Shown here: one piece after another, positions 51,780 through 59,797 of the stretch
How positions within the stretch are numbered: the first letter of the stretch is position 1
How the letters are laid out: each line of letters begins with the position of its first letter
Assembly (NCBI RefSeq): GCF_047638075.1
Contig: NZ_JBLJBV010000028.1
Location: 1-59,875, forward strand
Length of the DNA: 59,875 nt
Direction: 5' to 3'
From: UBA6197 sp047638075
GTDB taxonomy: Bacteria > Pseudomonadota > Alphaproteobacteria > Rhodobacterales > Rhodobacteraceae
The notes under the pieces: model-generated
What the model was told of the DNA's origin: nothing
Database searches by the model: none
Seen by the model: the letters and a program-made list of their open reading frames with translations, nothing else
Position numbers and translations under genes: made by a program

Positions 51780-51861
51780 TTTCGTTGGCGGAAATACTCC
51801 CGCCGGAGGCTTCTGTGGCGGCCACCAGGAGCCTCCGGCGGGAGTATTTCCGCCAACGAAA
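51780..51861. repeat. 32-bp perfect inverted repeat, two opposed copies of the dispersed motif
   Basis: The arms 51780-51811 and 51830-51861 are perfect reverse complements. The 18-base loop itself contains GTGGC/GCCAC. Each arm contains GGAGTATTTCCGCCAACGAAA, close to the motif of copies A-D. It lies between the convergent ends of ecm and the efflux operon and may act as a bidirectional terminator, though no T-run follows. Confidence 0.85.
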
Positions 51862-51875
51862 TTTGACTTGGGCAT

Positions 51876-52235
51876 CTATTTTTGCTGCCGCAACGCCATC
51901 AGCGCGATAACGGCCCAAACGCCCGTCCGCATGATCATGGCGCCGGTGGTGCGCGTTTCGTGTGCGCCTCCCCCCAAGACATGGGCACCGTAGGCCAACC
52001 CTACCAATAATGTGGCAACAAAGATCGCCACAGCCAGCGATGCGGCCCAGGGTTTTCGGGACAACAGCCCGTAACCAGCCAGCATATAGGCAAAACCCGC
52101 GCTGAAATTGAACCACAGGACGAAAGGCACAACAGCCCCCATATCAGCGCCGCCAAACAACGCTCGTCCGCCAGCGACAACAGTCAGCGCGCCGAAAATC
52201 AGCGCCACCCATCCCAACGTTTTACGCCCCGTCAT
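51876..52235 (-). CDS. Small membrane protein of the efflux operon
   Basis: A 119-residue protein with about four hydrophobic helices (WVALIFGALTVVAGGRALF, FVLWFNFSAGFAYMLAGY, AASLAVAIFVATLLVGLAYG, GVWAVIALMALRQ). I do not recognise a named family; the pattern is DoxX-like in size only. Its start overlaps the stop of the ATPase gene by four bases (ATGA), so it is the last gene of the TetR-controlled transport operon and may assist or be regulated with it. Confidence 0.8.
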   Translation of the reverse strand: MTGRKTLGWVALIFGALTVVAGGRALFGGADMGAVVPFVLWFNFSAGFAYMLAGYGLLSRKPWAASLAVAIFVATLLVGLAYGAHVLGGGAHETRTTGAMIMRTGVWAVIALMALRQQK

Positions 52236-52957
52236 GATGACATCTCCATCAGGCTTGCAGTGTCCTGCTCCAGCCGCCCGTCGCGCAGGTGAAACAGCTT
52301 GTCAAAGCGGTCAAGGATCTTTTCATCATGAGTCACGGCAATGATGCAGGCATCCTGTTCGCTTGCGAGTTTGCGCAAAAGATCCATCACGATCCCGGCA
52401 CGTTTACTGTCAAGGGCTGCCGTTGGCTCATCGGCCAGAATGATGCGTGGGCTATTGGCCAACGCGCGCGCGATTGCCACGCGCTGCGCCTCGCCGCCCG
52501 ATAGTAGCGCGGGCATTGCACGGGCGCGGTGGCCTACTTCAAGGTAGTCCAGCAATTCTTGTGCGCGGGCCTGCGCGGCGGCAGCCGGGTGGCCGGCCAG
52601 ATGCAACACAAGTGCTACATTTTCCAGCGCTGTCAGAAACGGCAACAGGTTATGCGCCTGAAAGATGAACCCGATCTTATCGAGCCTCAACCGCCGCAGA
52701 TCGCCGCGTAACCAACGGCCGTCAAACACAGTCTCTCCATCCAGCACTACCTGCCCCGCTGACGGGTCGATGATACAGCCGATCACGTTCAGCAGTGTCG
52801 TTTTACCTGATCCCGACGGCCCCAGCAGCGCCACGACCTCGCCGGCGCTGACCGATAGGTCCAGCGCACGCAGCGCATCCACGCGGGTATCGCCCTCACC
52901 ATAGTGTTTTGAGACACCCTTCAGATCGACAATTACGGTTCCTTTATGTTCTACCAT
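52232..52957 (-). CDS. MacB/LolD-type ABC ATPase
   Basis: A 241-residue ATPase. Walker A is GPSGSGKTT, the Q-loop is FIFQAHNLLPFLTA, the signature is LSGGEAQRVAIARAL, Walker B is IILADEPTAALD and the switch histidine is in AVTHDEKILDR. The form HYGEGDTRVDALRALDLSV is typical of LolD/MacB ATPases that drive FtsX-like permeases by mechanotransmission. It is three bases after the permease gene. With the adaptor and permease it forms a tripartite-type exporter. Confidence 0.93.
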   Translation of the reverse strand: MVEHKGTVIVDLKGVSKHYGEGDTRVDALRALDLSVSAGEVVALLGPSGSGKTTLLNVIGCIIDPSAGQVVLDGETVFDGRWLRGDLRRLRLDKIGFIFQAHNLLPFLTALENVALVLHLAGHPAAAAQARAQELLDYLEVGHRARAMPALLSGGEAQRVAIARALANSPRIILADEPTAALDSKRAGIVMDLLRKLASEQDACIIAVTHDEKILDRFDKLFHLRDGRLEQDTASLMEMSS

Positions 52958-52960
52958 TGT

Positions 52961-54094
52961 TCAGCCTCCGAGTGCCGTAGCGGGATCGACCTTCAACGCG
53001 GCGCGCACGCCGAGCCCGCTGGCCGCAATACAGACCCCGAAGATGATTGCACCCAACACCGCAACGTTTATCGGCTCCAGCACCACGCGGCGCGGGAAGT
53101 TGTCTTTCAGCGCCAGTATAAGCACGAGGCCAAAGCCCCACCCGACCAGCCCAAGCGCCAACGATTGCTGCACGATCAACCCGACGATAGTGCGATCAGG
53201 CGCCCCGATCAGTTTCAGCGTAGCGATTTGTTTCAACTTTTCCATCGTCATCGTGTAGATGATGAGCGCGATCACAACCGCCGAGACGGTCAGCAAGATC
53301 CCCAGGAAGAGGCCAATTTGACGCCGGGCCTTATCTACCACCGACTGGATCAGCAGGTCCTCTTGCTCGGCCTGGGTCATCGCCTCAAGGTGTTTCCACT
53401 GCTTTACCGTCTGGCCAAGCGCCGCGGAATCGGCAGAGGGTTCCAGCCGGGCGATCACCGCCGCAACCGTGCTTTCACCCCCTATTTTGCCATCCCGCGC
53501 GATTTTTATGCGTGCAGCAGCGGGGTCAAGCTGGCTTTGCAGCACCTGTGCGTCAGCAAGGGTTATGAAAACTGCGGGATCACCACCCGAGTTCATCGTA
53601 TCGCGCACCAGCCCCACCACGGTAAAGCGGTTGCGCCCCAGCCGTATCGTGTCACCCAGCGTCAGGCCGGTCTTGGCGTCTGCAACCATCTCAAAGTGGC
53701 TTTGTTCCAACCCGCGCCCCTCGGCAATCTGCGCAGGGCCGCCCGGACGTCCGCGTTCATAACCAATGACATAGATCCGCACGGTGTCTGCGCCATATTC
53801 CGCCTCTACCGTCTGATAGGTGATCGAGCCCGCCTGGGCCACACCATGCAGCCGGGCCACCGCATCGCGCGTATCGGCCGGCACTTTCGAGGCTTCGGCA
53901 AAGGGGCCTTTGGTTCCCGCCTCGACCACCCAAAGATCGACCTGCGGCGCGCGCACGATATTCAGCGCATCGGCCACCAGCCCGTTATAAATGCCGATCA
54001 TCGCCAAGACGACCGCCATCAACAGGCTAAGGCCCAGACAGGTCAGCAAAAAGCGAAACAGGTTGTGCTGCACATCGCGTAGCGCAAGGTTCAT
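52961..54094 (-). CDS. FtsX-like permease of a MacAB-type exporter
   Basis: A 377-residue inner-membrane protein with one N-terminal helix (FLLTCLGLSLLMAVVLAMIG), a periplasmic domain of about 200 residues, and three C-terminal helices beginning LFLGILLTVSAVVIALIIYT. The coupling segment TMEKLKQIATLKLIGAPDRTIV is characteristic of FtsX/MacB permeases. It contrasts with MacB itself in having a separate ATPase. Its start overlaps the adaptor stop (ATGA). The substrate may be a lipid, peptide or drug. Confidence 0.92.
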   Translation of the reverse strand: MNLALRDVQHNLFRFLLTCLGLSLLMAVVLAMIGIYNGLVADALNIVRAPQVDLWVVEAGTKGPFAEASKVPADTRDAVARLHGVAQAGSITYQTVEAEYGADTVRIYVIGYERGRPGGPAQIAEGRGLEQSHFEMVADAKTGLTLGDTIRLGRNRFTVVGLVRDTMNSGGDPAVFITLADAQVLQSQLDPAAARIKIARDGKIGGESTVAAVIARLEPSADSAALGQTVKQWKHLEAMTQAEQEDLLIQSVVDKARRQIGLFLGILLTVSAVVIALIIYTMTMEKLKQIATLKLIGAPDRTIVGLIVQQSLALGLVGWGFGLVLILALKDNFPRRVVLEPINVAVLGAIIFGVCIAASGLGVRAALKVDPATALGG

Positions 54095-55254
54095 TGCCCG
54101 GCCTCCGGTGTGGTCGCACGCACAAGGCGCCCCTCGGTCAGACCCTTGATCGGGGCCGAGACGATCTTTGCACCGTCAGGCAGCCCAGCGACCACCTCGA
54201 CGCGGGCATCTTCGCTGCGCGCGCCAAAGGTCAGGGGAAGTTGCGCCAATTTGCCATTGTTCACCACCCAGACCCGGCCGGTGTGCCCGTCGAAACCGTT
54301 GATCGCGATTTCTGGCACCATCACCGCCTGCGAAAGCTGGCCCAATGTTATACGCACCTCGGCCTGTTCGCCCAGAAACATCTGCGTGGGGCAATCGGTG
54401 CAGGTCAGCCAAACGCGGCGTTCTTCGTTTATCCGGTCGCTTTCAAGCCCGATCCGCGCAACCTCGCCGCTGAACGTCTGATGCGGCAGGGACCGAAGCC
54501 GAATCTCGGCGGTTTGCCCCAAGGCCAATGCCCCGGCGCGTTCCTCATCAATGTAGGCCAGAATCCAGATTGTTGCCGGGTCGATCAGGGTGAATATCGC
54601 GTCACCCGCCCGGACCACATCGCCCGCCTCGGCGTGACGTTCGACGATCACGGCATCAAACGGGGCCCTCAGGGCGCGCTGCGCCAACAGGGCCTGTTCA
54701 TAAGATAGCGCGGCGGCGGCGTCCTCGGCCTGTGCCTGCACAACGGCCACATCAGCCACGGCAACCGCCTGATCGGCACGGGCCACATCAACATCGCGCT
54801 GCGATTCCTCGGCGGACTGGGCCGAGATCGTACTGCGCCCGGCCAATTCCTGTTGACGCAGGTTGGCAGCCTCGCGCTGAGCAAGCACCGCGCCTGCCCG
54901 CGCCACATTGGCCTTGGCCTTGGCCAGGCTGGCGCGCGCCGCTGTCAGTGCCGCGCGCGCACGCGCAACCCGTGCCTCTTGCTCGACCGTACTCAGCTGC
55001 GCCAGAACCTGCCCGCGGGTCACATGGTCACCGGCATCCGCCGCCAGATCCGTGACGCCAGCCCCCGCCTCGAACCCGATCCGCGCCAGGATTCGCGCCT
55101 CGACCGTACCAAGGCCATAGACCCGTAGCGCCACATCCTGCACCGATGCGGCCACCGGGACCGATAACGGCCGGCGCATCAAGAAGGCGGTGCCAAGACC
55201 AATGACAAGCACCACAATGCCAATTCCAATACCTGTCCGCATTGACCGCCGCAT
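54091..55254 (-). CDS. HlyD/RND-type periplasmic adaptor subunit
   Basis: A 387-residue membrane-fusion protein. A single N-terminal helix (GIGIGIVVLVIGLGTAFL) anchors it. The lipoyl halves (VTDLAADAGDHVTRGQVLAQL and LRAPFDAVIVERHAEAGDVV) flank a long alanine-rich coiled-coil hairpin of about 110 residues. A beta-barrel with TLIDPATIWILAYIDEE follows. It contains a CTDC pair in the barrel region, which is unusual and may bind a metal or form a disulfide. It overlaps the TetR stop by one base. It would link the permease to the outer-membrane channel, which is not encoded here. Confidence 0.92.
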   Translation of the reverse strand: MRRSMRTGIGIGIVVLVIGLGTAFLMRRPLSVPVAASVQDVALRVYGLGTVEARILARIGFEAGAGVTDLAADAGDHVTRGQVLAQLSTVEQEARVARARAALTAARASLAKAKANVARAGAVLAQREAANLRQQELAGRSTISAQSAEESQRDVDVARADQAVAVADVAVVQAQAEDAAAALSYEQALLAQRALRAPFDAVIVERHAEAGDVVRAGDAIFTLIDPATIWILAYIDEERAGALALGQTAEIRLRSLPHQTFSGEVARIGLESDRINEERRVWLTCTDCPTQMFLGEQAEVRITLGQLSQAVMVPEIAINGFDGHTGRVWVVNNGKLAQLPLTFGARSEDARVEVVAGLPDGAKIVSAPIKGLTEGRLVRATTPEAGQ

Positions 55255-55865
55255 TAATTTGCTCCTTCAGGTTTGGGCGCAAACTGCGCCAGTTGCACCT
55301 TCAATAACCGTGCGCCCTCGTCTTGCAGCACGAACCCACGCGCCCCAAGCGACCACTTTATCGCCAGGCCCTGCACCAGCGATGTCAGCAACACCGCGCC
55401 ATCATCGGGCGCCAGATCCGCGCCTATGGCCCCCGCGTCACAGGCCTGGGACAATTCTGCGGCCAGTAGCGCCTGAAATTCGGCTAGGCGGGTCTGAAAC
55501 ACCTGCCGCAGCGGGGCATTTTCGATATTCAGTTCACGCGAAAACAAGATCGCGGGCAGCGCCGGGGTCTGCGCGATCTGATGAAACTGCGCCGCGATCA
55601 GCGCCTCAATACGCTGCAAGGGCGTATCTTGGGGGTGCAGCGCCATTTGCCACGCCAGCGCCAGTGTTTCGGAAATATGTTCAGCAACGGCAAGCCACAG
55701 CGCCTGTTTGCTGGCGAAATGGCGAAAAATAGCGGGTTGCGTCAGGCCAACCGCGCGCGCCACCGCGTTTGTGGTCAGGCGGTCCGGCCCCAGTTCATCG
55801 GCCAGTCGCAGCGCCACGGCGATGATTTCACCCTTTCGGTCCTCGGCAGATTTTCGGATCAACAT
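55254..55865 (-). CDS. TetR-family regulator of the efflux operon
   Basis: A 203-residue TetR-type repressor. The helix-turn-helix is AVARAVGLTQPAIFRHFASKQALWLAV (residues about 33-60) and the all-alpha ligand domain follows. It is the first gene of the operon and overlaps the adaptor start by one base, so it is autoregulated by arrangement. A dyad (GTTAGT-N8-ACTAAC) lies 14 bases upstream of the start. The start ATG 55865 lacks a good ribosome site. Confidence 0.9.
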   Translation of the reverse strand: MLIRKSAEDRKGEIIAVALRLADELGPDRLTTNAVARAVGLTQPAIFRHFASKQALWLAVAEHISETLALAWQMALHPQDTPLQRIEALIAAQFHQIAQTPALPAILFSRELNIENAPLRQVFQTRLAEFQALLAAELSQACDAGAIGADLAPDDGAVLLTSLVQGLAIKWSLGARGFVLQDEGARLLKVQLAQFAPKPEGAN

Positions 55866-55879
55866 GTACGACTCGCTTA

Positions 55880-55899
55880 GTTAGTTATCTATCACTAAC
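55880..55899. promoter_or_regulatory. Dyad GTTAGT-N8-ACTAAC, likely TetR operator
   Basis: GTTAGT (55880-55885) and ACTAAC (55894-55899) form a symmetric 20-base site just upstream of the tetR start, the usual place for autorepression. The spacer is TATCTATC on the plus strand. Confidence 0.65.
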
Positions 55900-56164
55900 A
55901 TTTGGGGGATGCGCGATCAAGGGCCTTCGGCGGAAAAGCAAACCGGCGCTTGCGCAGCCCGCCGATCGCAATACCGCCAACTGCAAAGCACCTTTGTTGA
56001 CTCTGTCGTCCGATTTGCATAAGAACCCCCAGATTCCCCCGGAGGCATAAGGCTTCCGGTCCCTGATGCGGTCAGGGATCGCCATCCGTCAGCGCGTTGC
56101 GCCCACGGGTGCGATTGTCGTTTGATTGGCCGGTTTGCGGTATTTGCCCAAGGAGGGCCGTGAG

Positions 56165-57682
56165 ATGTTCGAGAACCTTTCAGAACGCCTTGGCGGTGTC
56201 TTTGACCGACTGACCAAGCAAGGCGCGCTGTCCGAAGCCGATGTCAGCGCCGCGCTGCGCGAAGTGCGGGTCGCGCTGCTGGAGGCCGACGTGTCCTTGC
56301 CGGTGGCGCGCGATTTCATCAAGGCGGTCGAAGGCAAGGCCGCCGGGCAGGCCGTGACCAAATCCATCACGCCGGGCCAGCAGGTCGTAAAGATCGTCCA
56401 CGATGAACTGGTCCGCGTTCTGGCCGGTGACGATGAACCCGAAGCGCTGAAAATTGACAACCCGCCCTCGGCCATTTTGATGGTGGGTCTGCAAGGGTCG
56501 GGTAAAACCACAACCACGGCCAAACTGGCCCGACGGCTGAAAGACAAGAACGCCAAGCGCGTCTTGATGGCGTCGCTCGACACCAACCGCCCCGCCGCGA
56601 TGGAGCAGTTGCAGATCCTCGGGACGCAGATCGGCGTCGACACGCTGCCCATCGTCAAGGGCGAGTCGGCCGTGCAGATCGCCAAACGGGCCAAGCAACA
56701 GGCAACCCTGGGCGGCTATGACGTCTACATGCTTGATACCGCCGGGCGTCTGCACATCGACGAAGTGCTGATGGATGAGGTCCAGTCCGTCCGCGACGTG
56801 GCGCAGCCGCGCGAAACCCTGCTGGTGGTCGATGGCCTGACCGGCCAAGACGCGGTGAACGTCGCCGCAGAGTTTGACGGCAAGGTCGGCATTTCCGGCG
56901 TCGTGCTGACCCGGATGGATGGCGACGGGCGCGGCGGCGCGGCCCTTTCCATGCGGGCGGTGACCGGCAAACCGATCCGTTTTGTGGGTCTTGGCGAAAA
57001 GCTGGATGCGCTTGAGGTGTTTGAACCCAGCCGCGTGGCCGGGCGTATTCTGGGCATGGGTGACATTGTCGCCCTTGTCGAGAAGGCGCAGGAAACGCTG
57101 GAACTGGAGCAGGCCGAGCGAATGATGAAGCGGTTCCAAAAGGGACTGTTCAACATGAACGACCTGAGAAGCCAGCTGGATCAGATGCTGAAAATGGGCG
57201 GCATGCAGGGCGTCATGGGGATGATGCCCGGCATGGGCAAAATGGCCAAGGCCGCCGAGGATGCAGGCTTTGACGACCGCACCATCCGCCGCCAGATGGC
57301 GCTGATCAACTCGATGACCAAACGCGAACGCGCCAACCCCGATCTGCTGCAAGCCAGCCGCAAAAAGCGCATCGCTGCCGGGTCCGGGCTGGAAGTGTCC
57401 GAACTGAACCGTCTTTTGAAGATGCATCGCCAGATGGCCGATACGATGAAAAAGATGGGCAAGGGCGGGATGCTCAAACAGGCGATGAAGGGAATGATGG
57501 GCGGCAAGGGTGGCAAGGGCGGCATGCCCGATATGGCCAACATGGACCCCGCACAGATGGAACAGGCCGCAAAGGCGCTGCAAGGCAAGATGCCCGGCGG
57601 TCTGGGTGGCATGGGTGGTCTTGGCGGGTTGAAACTGCCGGGTGGTCTGTCAGGTCTTGGCGGCATGGGCAAAAAGAAATGA
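56165..57682 (+). CDS. ffh: Signal recognition particle protein Ffh
   Basis: A 505-residue SRP54 GTPase guiding membrane proteins to the translocon. The N-domain begins MFENLSERLGGVFDRL. The GTP-binding motifs are G108-LQGSGKT, DTAGRLHIDE and TRMDGDGRGG. The methionine-rich M domain binds SRP RNA (RRQMALINSMTKRERANPDLL, SGLEVSELNRLLKMHRQM) and ends in a glycine-methionine-rich tail. AGGAGGGCCGTGAG precedes the ATG. Its stop overlaps the chorismate mutase start (ATGA). Confidence 0.96.
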   Translation: MFENLSERLGGVFDRLTKQGALSEADVSAALREVRVALLEADVSLPVARDFIKAVEGKAAGQAVTKSITPGQQVVKIVHDELVRVLAGDDEPEALKIDNPPSAILMVGLQGSGKTTTTAKLARRLKDKNAKRVLMASLDTNRPAAMEQLQILGTQIGVDTLPIVKGESAVQIAKRAKQQATLGGYDVYMLDTAGRLHIDEVLMDEVQSVRDVAQPRETLLVVDGLTGQDAVNVAAEFDGKVGISGVVLTRMDGDGRGGAALSMRAVTGKPIRFVGLGEKLDALEVFEPSRVAGRILGMGDIVALVEKAQETLELEQAERMMKRFQKGLFNMNDLRSQLDQMLKMGGMQGVMGMMPGMGKMAKAAEDAGFDDRTIRRQMALINSMTKRERANPDLLQASRKKRIAAGSGLEVSELNRLLKMHRQMADTMKKMGKGGMLKQAMKGMMGGKGGKGGMPDMANMDPAQMEQAAKALQGKMPGGLGGMGGLGGLKLPGGLSGLGGMGKKK

Positions 57683-58014
57683 GCCAAAGCAACCTTTCCC
57701 CCACGGCGGAGATGGCCCTGACAGATGACGTGACCCGCGCCGAAGCGGTGTTGAAATCGCACCGCGAAAGCATCGACCGGCTGGATGCAATTTTGGTCTA
57801 TACGCTGGCCGAACGCTTTAAACACACGCAGGCCGTGGGGCGCCTGAAGGCCGAACATGCGCTGCCCCCTTCCGACCCCAACCGCGAGGCGCGCCAGATC
57901 GAGCGGTTGGAACGGCTGGCCTCTGAGGCCGATCTTGACCCTGAATTTGCCAAGAAATTCCTGACCTTCATCATCTCTGAAGTCATCAGGCATCACGAAA
58001 TACTACAGAAATAA
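57679..58014 (+). CDS. Chorismate mutase (AroQ type)
   Basis: A 111-residue all-helical chorismate mutase converting chorismate to prephenate for aromatic amino acids. Active-site residues appear in ESIDRLDAILVYTLAERFKHTQAVGRLKAEH (the first arginine-lysine set) and DPEFAKKFLTFIISEVIRHHEILQ. It is coupled to ffh by a four-base overlap and lies 42 bases before rpsP; this placement between translation genes is familiar in Rhodobacteraceae. No other aromatic-synthesis gene is nearby. Confidence 0.92.
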   Translation: MSQSNLSPTAEMALTDDVTRAEAVLKSHRESIDRLDAILVYTLAERFKHTQAVGRLKAEHALPPSDPNREARQIERLERLASEADLDPEFAKKFLTFIISEVIRHHEILQK

Positions 58015-58056
58015 CCGGCATTTGCCCGGCCAAACCAAACCCAAGGAGACTATGAT

Positions 58057-58422
58057 ATGTCGATGAAAATCCGTCTGGCCCGTGGTGGCTCTAAAAAGCG
58101 CCCGCATTACGCTATTGTCGCAACCGACAGCCGCATGCCGCGCGATGGCCGCTTTCTGGAAAAGCTGGGCACCTACAACCCGCTGCTGGCCAAAGACAGC
58201 GAAGATCGCGTGAAAATGGATATGGAGCGCGTGCAATACTGGCTCGGCCAGGGCGCCCAGCCGACCGACCGTGTGGCCCGCTTCCTGGAAGCCGCCGGCG
58301 TCCGTGAAAAAGCCGCCCGCAACAACCCCAAAACCGGTACTCCGGGTGCAAAAGCCGTGAAGCGCGCCGAAGAAAAAGCCGCCAAATCGGCCGCCCCTGC
58401 TGAAGAAGCGGCTGCTGAATAA
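58057..58422 (+). CDS. rpsP: 30S ribosomal protein S16
   Basis: A 121-residue protein with the S16 N-terminus MKIRLARGGSKKRPHYAIV and KLGTYNPL, then VQYWLGQGAQPTDRVARFL. It carries an alanine-lysine-glutamate-rich tail of about 30 residues, as often in alphaproteobacteria. CCCAAGGAGACTATGAT precedes the ATG. It is part of the ffh - chorismate mutase - rpsP - rimM block. Confidence 0.97.
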   Translation: MSMKIRLARGGSKKRPHYAIVATDSRMPRDGRFLEKLGTYNPLLAKDSEDRVKMDMERVQYWLGQGAQPTDRVARFLEAAGVREKAARNNPKTGTPGAKAVKRAEEKAAKSAAPAEEAAAE

Positions 58423-58447
58423 GCCGCCAATCTTTCGTTGGAAATTC

Positions 58448-58471
58448 GGGCCGGGCAGCGTTGCCCGGCCC
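58448..58471 (+). promoter_or_regulatory. 10-bp perfect hairpin between rpsP and rimM
   Basis: GGGCCGGGCA (58448-58457) pairs with TGCCCGGCCC (58462-58471), loop GCGT. No T-run follows; the rimM ribosome site AAGGAG starts eight bases later. It may attenuate rimM relative to rpsP or protect the rpsP message. Confidence 0.6.
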
Positions 58472-58490
58472 TCCCTATAAGGAGCCCCCG

Positions 58491-59000
58491 ATGACCCAAG
58501 GTGACAGAACCTGTGTCGGCGCCATTGCGGGCGCTTTTGGTGTTCAGGGCGAGGTGCGGCTGAAAAGCTTCTGCACGACCCCCGAAGACATCGTGGCCTA
58601 CGCGCCGCTTTACACCGAAGATGGCAGCCGCAGCTTTGGGGTCAAACTGACGCGCACTATCGCGGGTGCCCTGGGTGTGCGGCTGACCGGCATCGCCACC
58701 AAGGAAGAGGCCGATGCGCTGAAGGGCGTCACCCTCTGGGCGGACCGCGAAAAGCTGCCCTCGCTTCCCGATGACGAATTCTACCACACCGACCTGATCG
58801 GCCTTGAGGTGCTGGACACCGGCGGCGCGCGTCTGGGTCAGGTGCGGGCCGTTCACAACCATGGCGCGGGCGACATTCTGGAAGTCTACGCACCGGGGCG
58901 CAAAACGGCGCTTTTGCTGCCGTTCACACGCGCCATTGTGCCCACCGTGAACCTGACCGAAGGCCGGATCATCGTCGACCCGCCCGAGGAGGCCGAATGA
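58491..59000 (+). CDS. rimM: Ribosome maturation factor RimM
   Basis: A 169-residue 16S rRNA processing factor that binds ribosomal protein S19 during 30S assembly. The RimM N-terminal domain reads VGAIAGAFGVQGEVRLKSF and the PRC-barrel contains DEFYHTDLIGLEV, with the C-terminal LLPFTRAIVPTVNL and IIVDPPEE. AAGGAGCCCCCG precedes ATG 58491. Its stop overlaps the following sulfotransferase-like gene (ATGA). Confidence 0.96.
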   Translation: MTQGDRTCVGAIAGAFGVQGEVRLKSFCTTPEDIVAYAPLYTEDGSRSFGVKLTRTIAGALGVRLTGIATKEEADALKGVTLWADREKLPSLPDDEFYHTDLIGLEVLDTGGARLGQVRAVHNHGAGDILEVYAPGRKTALLLPFTRAIVPTVNLTEGRIIVDPPEEAE

Positions 59001-59797
59001 CGCGGGTCATTGTCCACGCGGGGTTTCACAAAACCGGGACATCCAGCCTGCAAGCGTATCTTGGCCAACACCGCAAGGCGCTTGCCCCCTATCTCGCGTT
59101 CTACGGCAAGGCTGATTTCATCAACGCGGGCAGCTATGCGCGCCTCTATGCGCAGCGCCCGTTCTTCTGGCGGCGTTGGGCCTTTCGCCGCGCGATCCGC
59201 GCCTTTCTGAACGCCGTTCCCGCAGCGCCGGTAATCGTGCTGTCACGCGAAACATTCGCCGGGGTAATGCCGGGGCACCGCAACTGGCTGCGGCGGACGA
59301 TTCGCGGCTATGCCTTTTCAGCGGTGCCAATCTGCCGCGAGCTGCGACGCGAGATTTTGCGCCGCTTTCCGGGTGCCACAGTCGAGTTCCTGTTCACCAC
59401 CCGCGAACGCGAAGACTGGATTCATTCTGTCTATGGGCATTTGCTGCGCTCGATCCACCTGACAGAGACGTTCGATGCGTTCCGCGCCCGCTTTCCCGAC
59501 CTGATCGACCCGGCGGTTGAGGCGCAGCGCATCGCCGCCGCCCTTGCCCCCAGCCGCACCCATATCGCAGCGCTTGAGGACTACGCCGATGGCCATGCCG
59601 GTCCGGGGGATATCGTGCTGGACCTTGTCGGCGTACCGGCTAACGTGCGTGCCGCCCTGCCCCGCGCCGGACGCGCCAATATTGGCCAGACCGCCGCGCA
59701 GAAGACCGCATTTTTGAACCTGAACCACAGCGGTCAGGGCAAGACCGCGCTGAAACACATCAAAGACACCATGCTGCGCGAGGCACGGGAAAAATGA
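58997..59797 (+). CDS. Sulfotransferase-like protein
   Basis: A 266-residue protein with an N-terminal P-loop HAGFHKTGTSSLQAYLGQH (residues 8-23), the PAPS 5'-phosphosulfate-binding form of sulfotransferases, and VIVLSRETFAG plus EFLFTTREREDWIHSVYG as further family-like elements. Such proteins in Rhodobacteraceae are mostly uncharacterised. It is translationally coupled on both sides (ATGA with rimM and with the next gene), an unusual insertion into the rimM-trmD block. Actual sulfotransfer is inferred only from the P-loop. Confidence 0.8.
   Translation: MTRVIVHAGFHKTGTSSLQAYLGQHRKALAPYLAFYGKADFINAGSYARLYAQRPFFWRRWAFRRAIRAFLNAVPAAPVIVLSRETFAGVMPGHRNWLRRTIRGYAFSAVPICRELRREILRRFPGATVEFLFTTREREDWIHSVYGHLLRSIHLTETFDAFRARFPDLIDPAVEAQRIAAALAPSRTHIAALEDYADGHAGPGDIVLDLVGVPANVRAALPRAGRANIGQTAAQKTAFLNLNHSGQGKTALKHIKDTMLREAREK

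Noticed and set aside
51780..51861. Terminal repeats of an insertion sequence
   Set aside because: Only 18 bases lie between the arms, so there is no room for a transposase; it is an inverted repeat of a dispersed intergenic motif.
56180..57583. 467-codon open frame on the minus strand opposite ffh
   Set aside because: It is the antisense frame of a strongly conserved GC-rich gene, with histidine-rich low-complexity sequence and no ribosome site.
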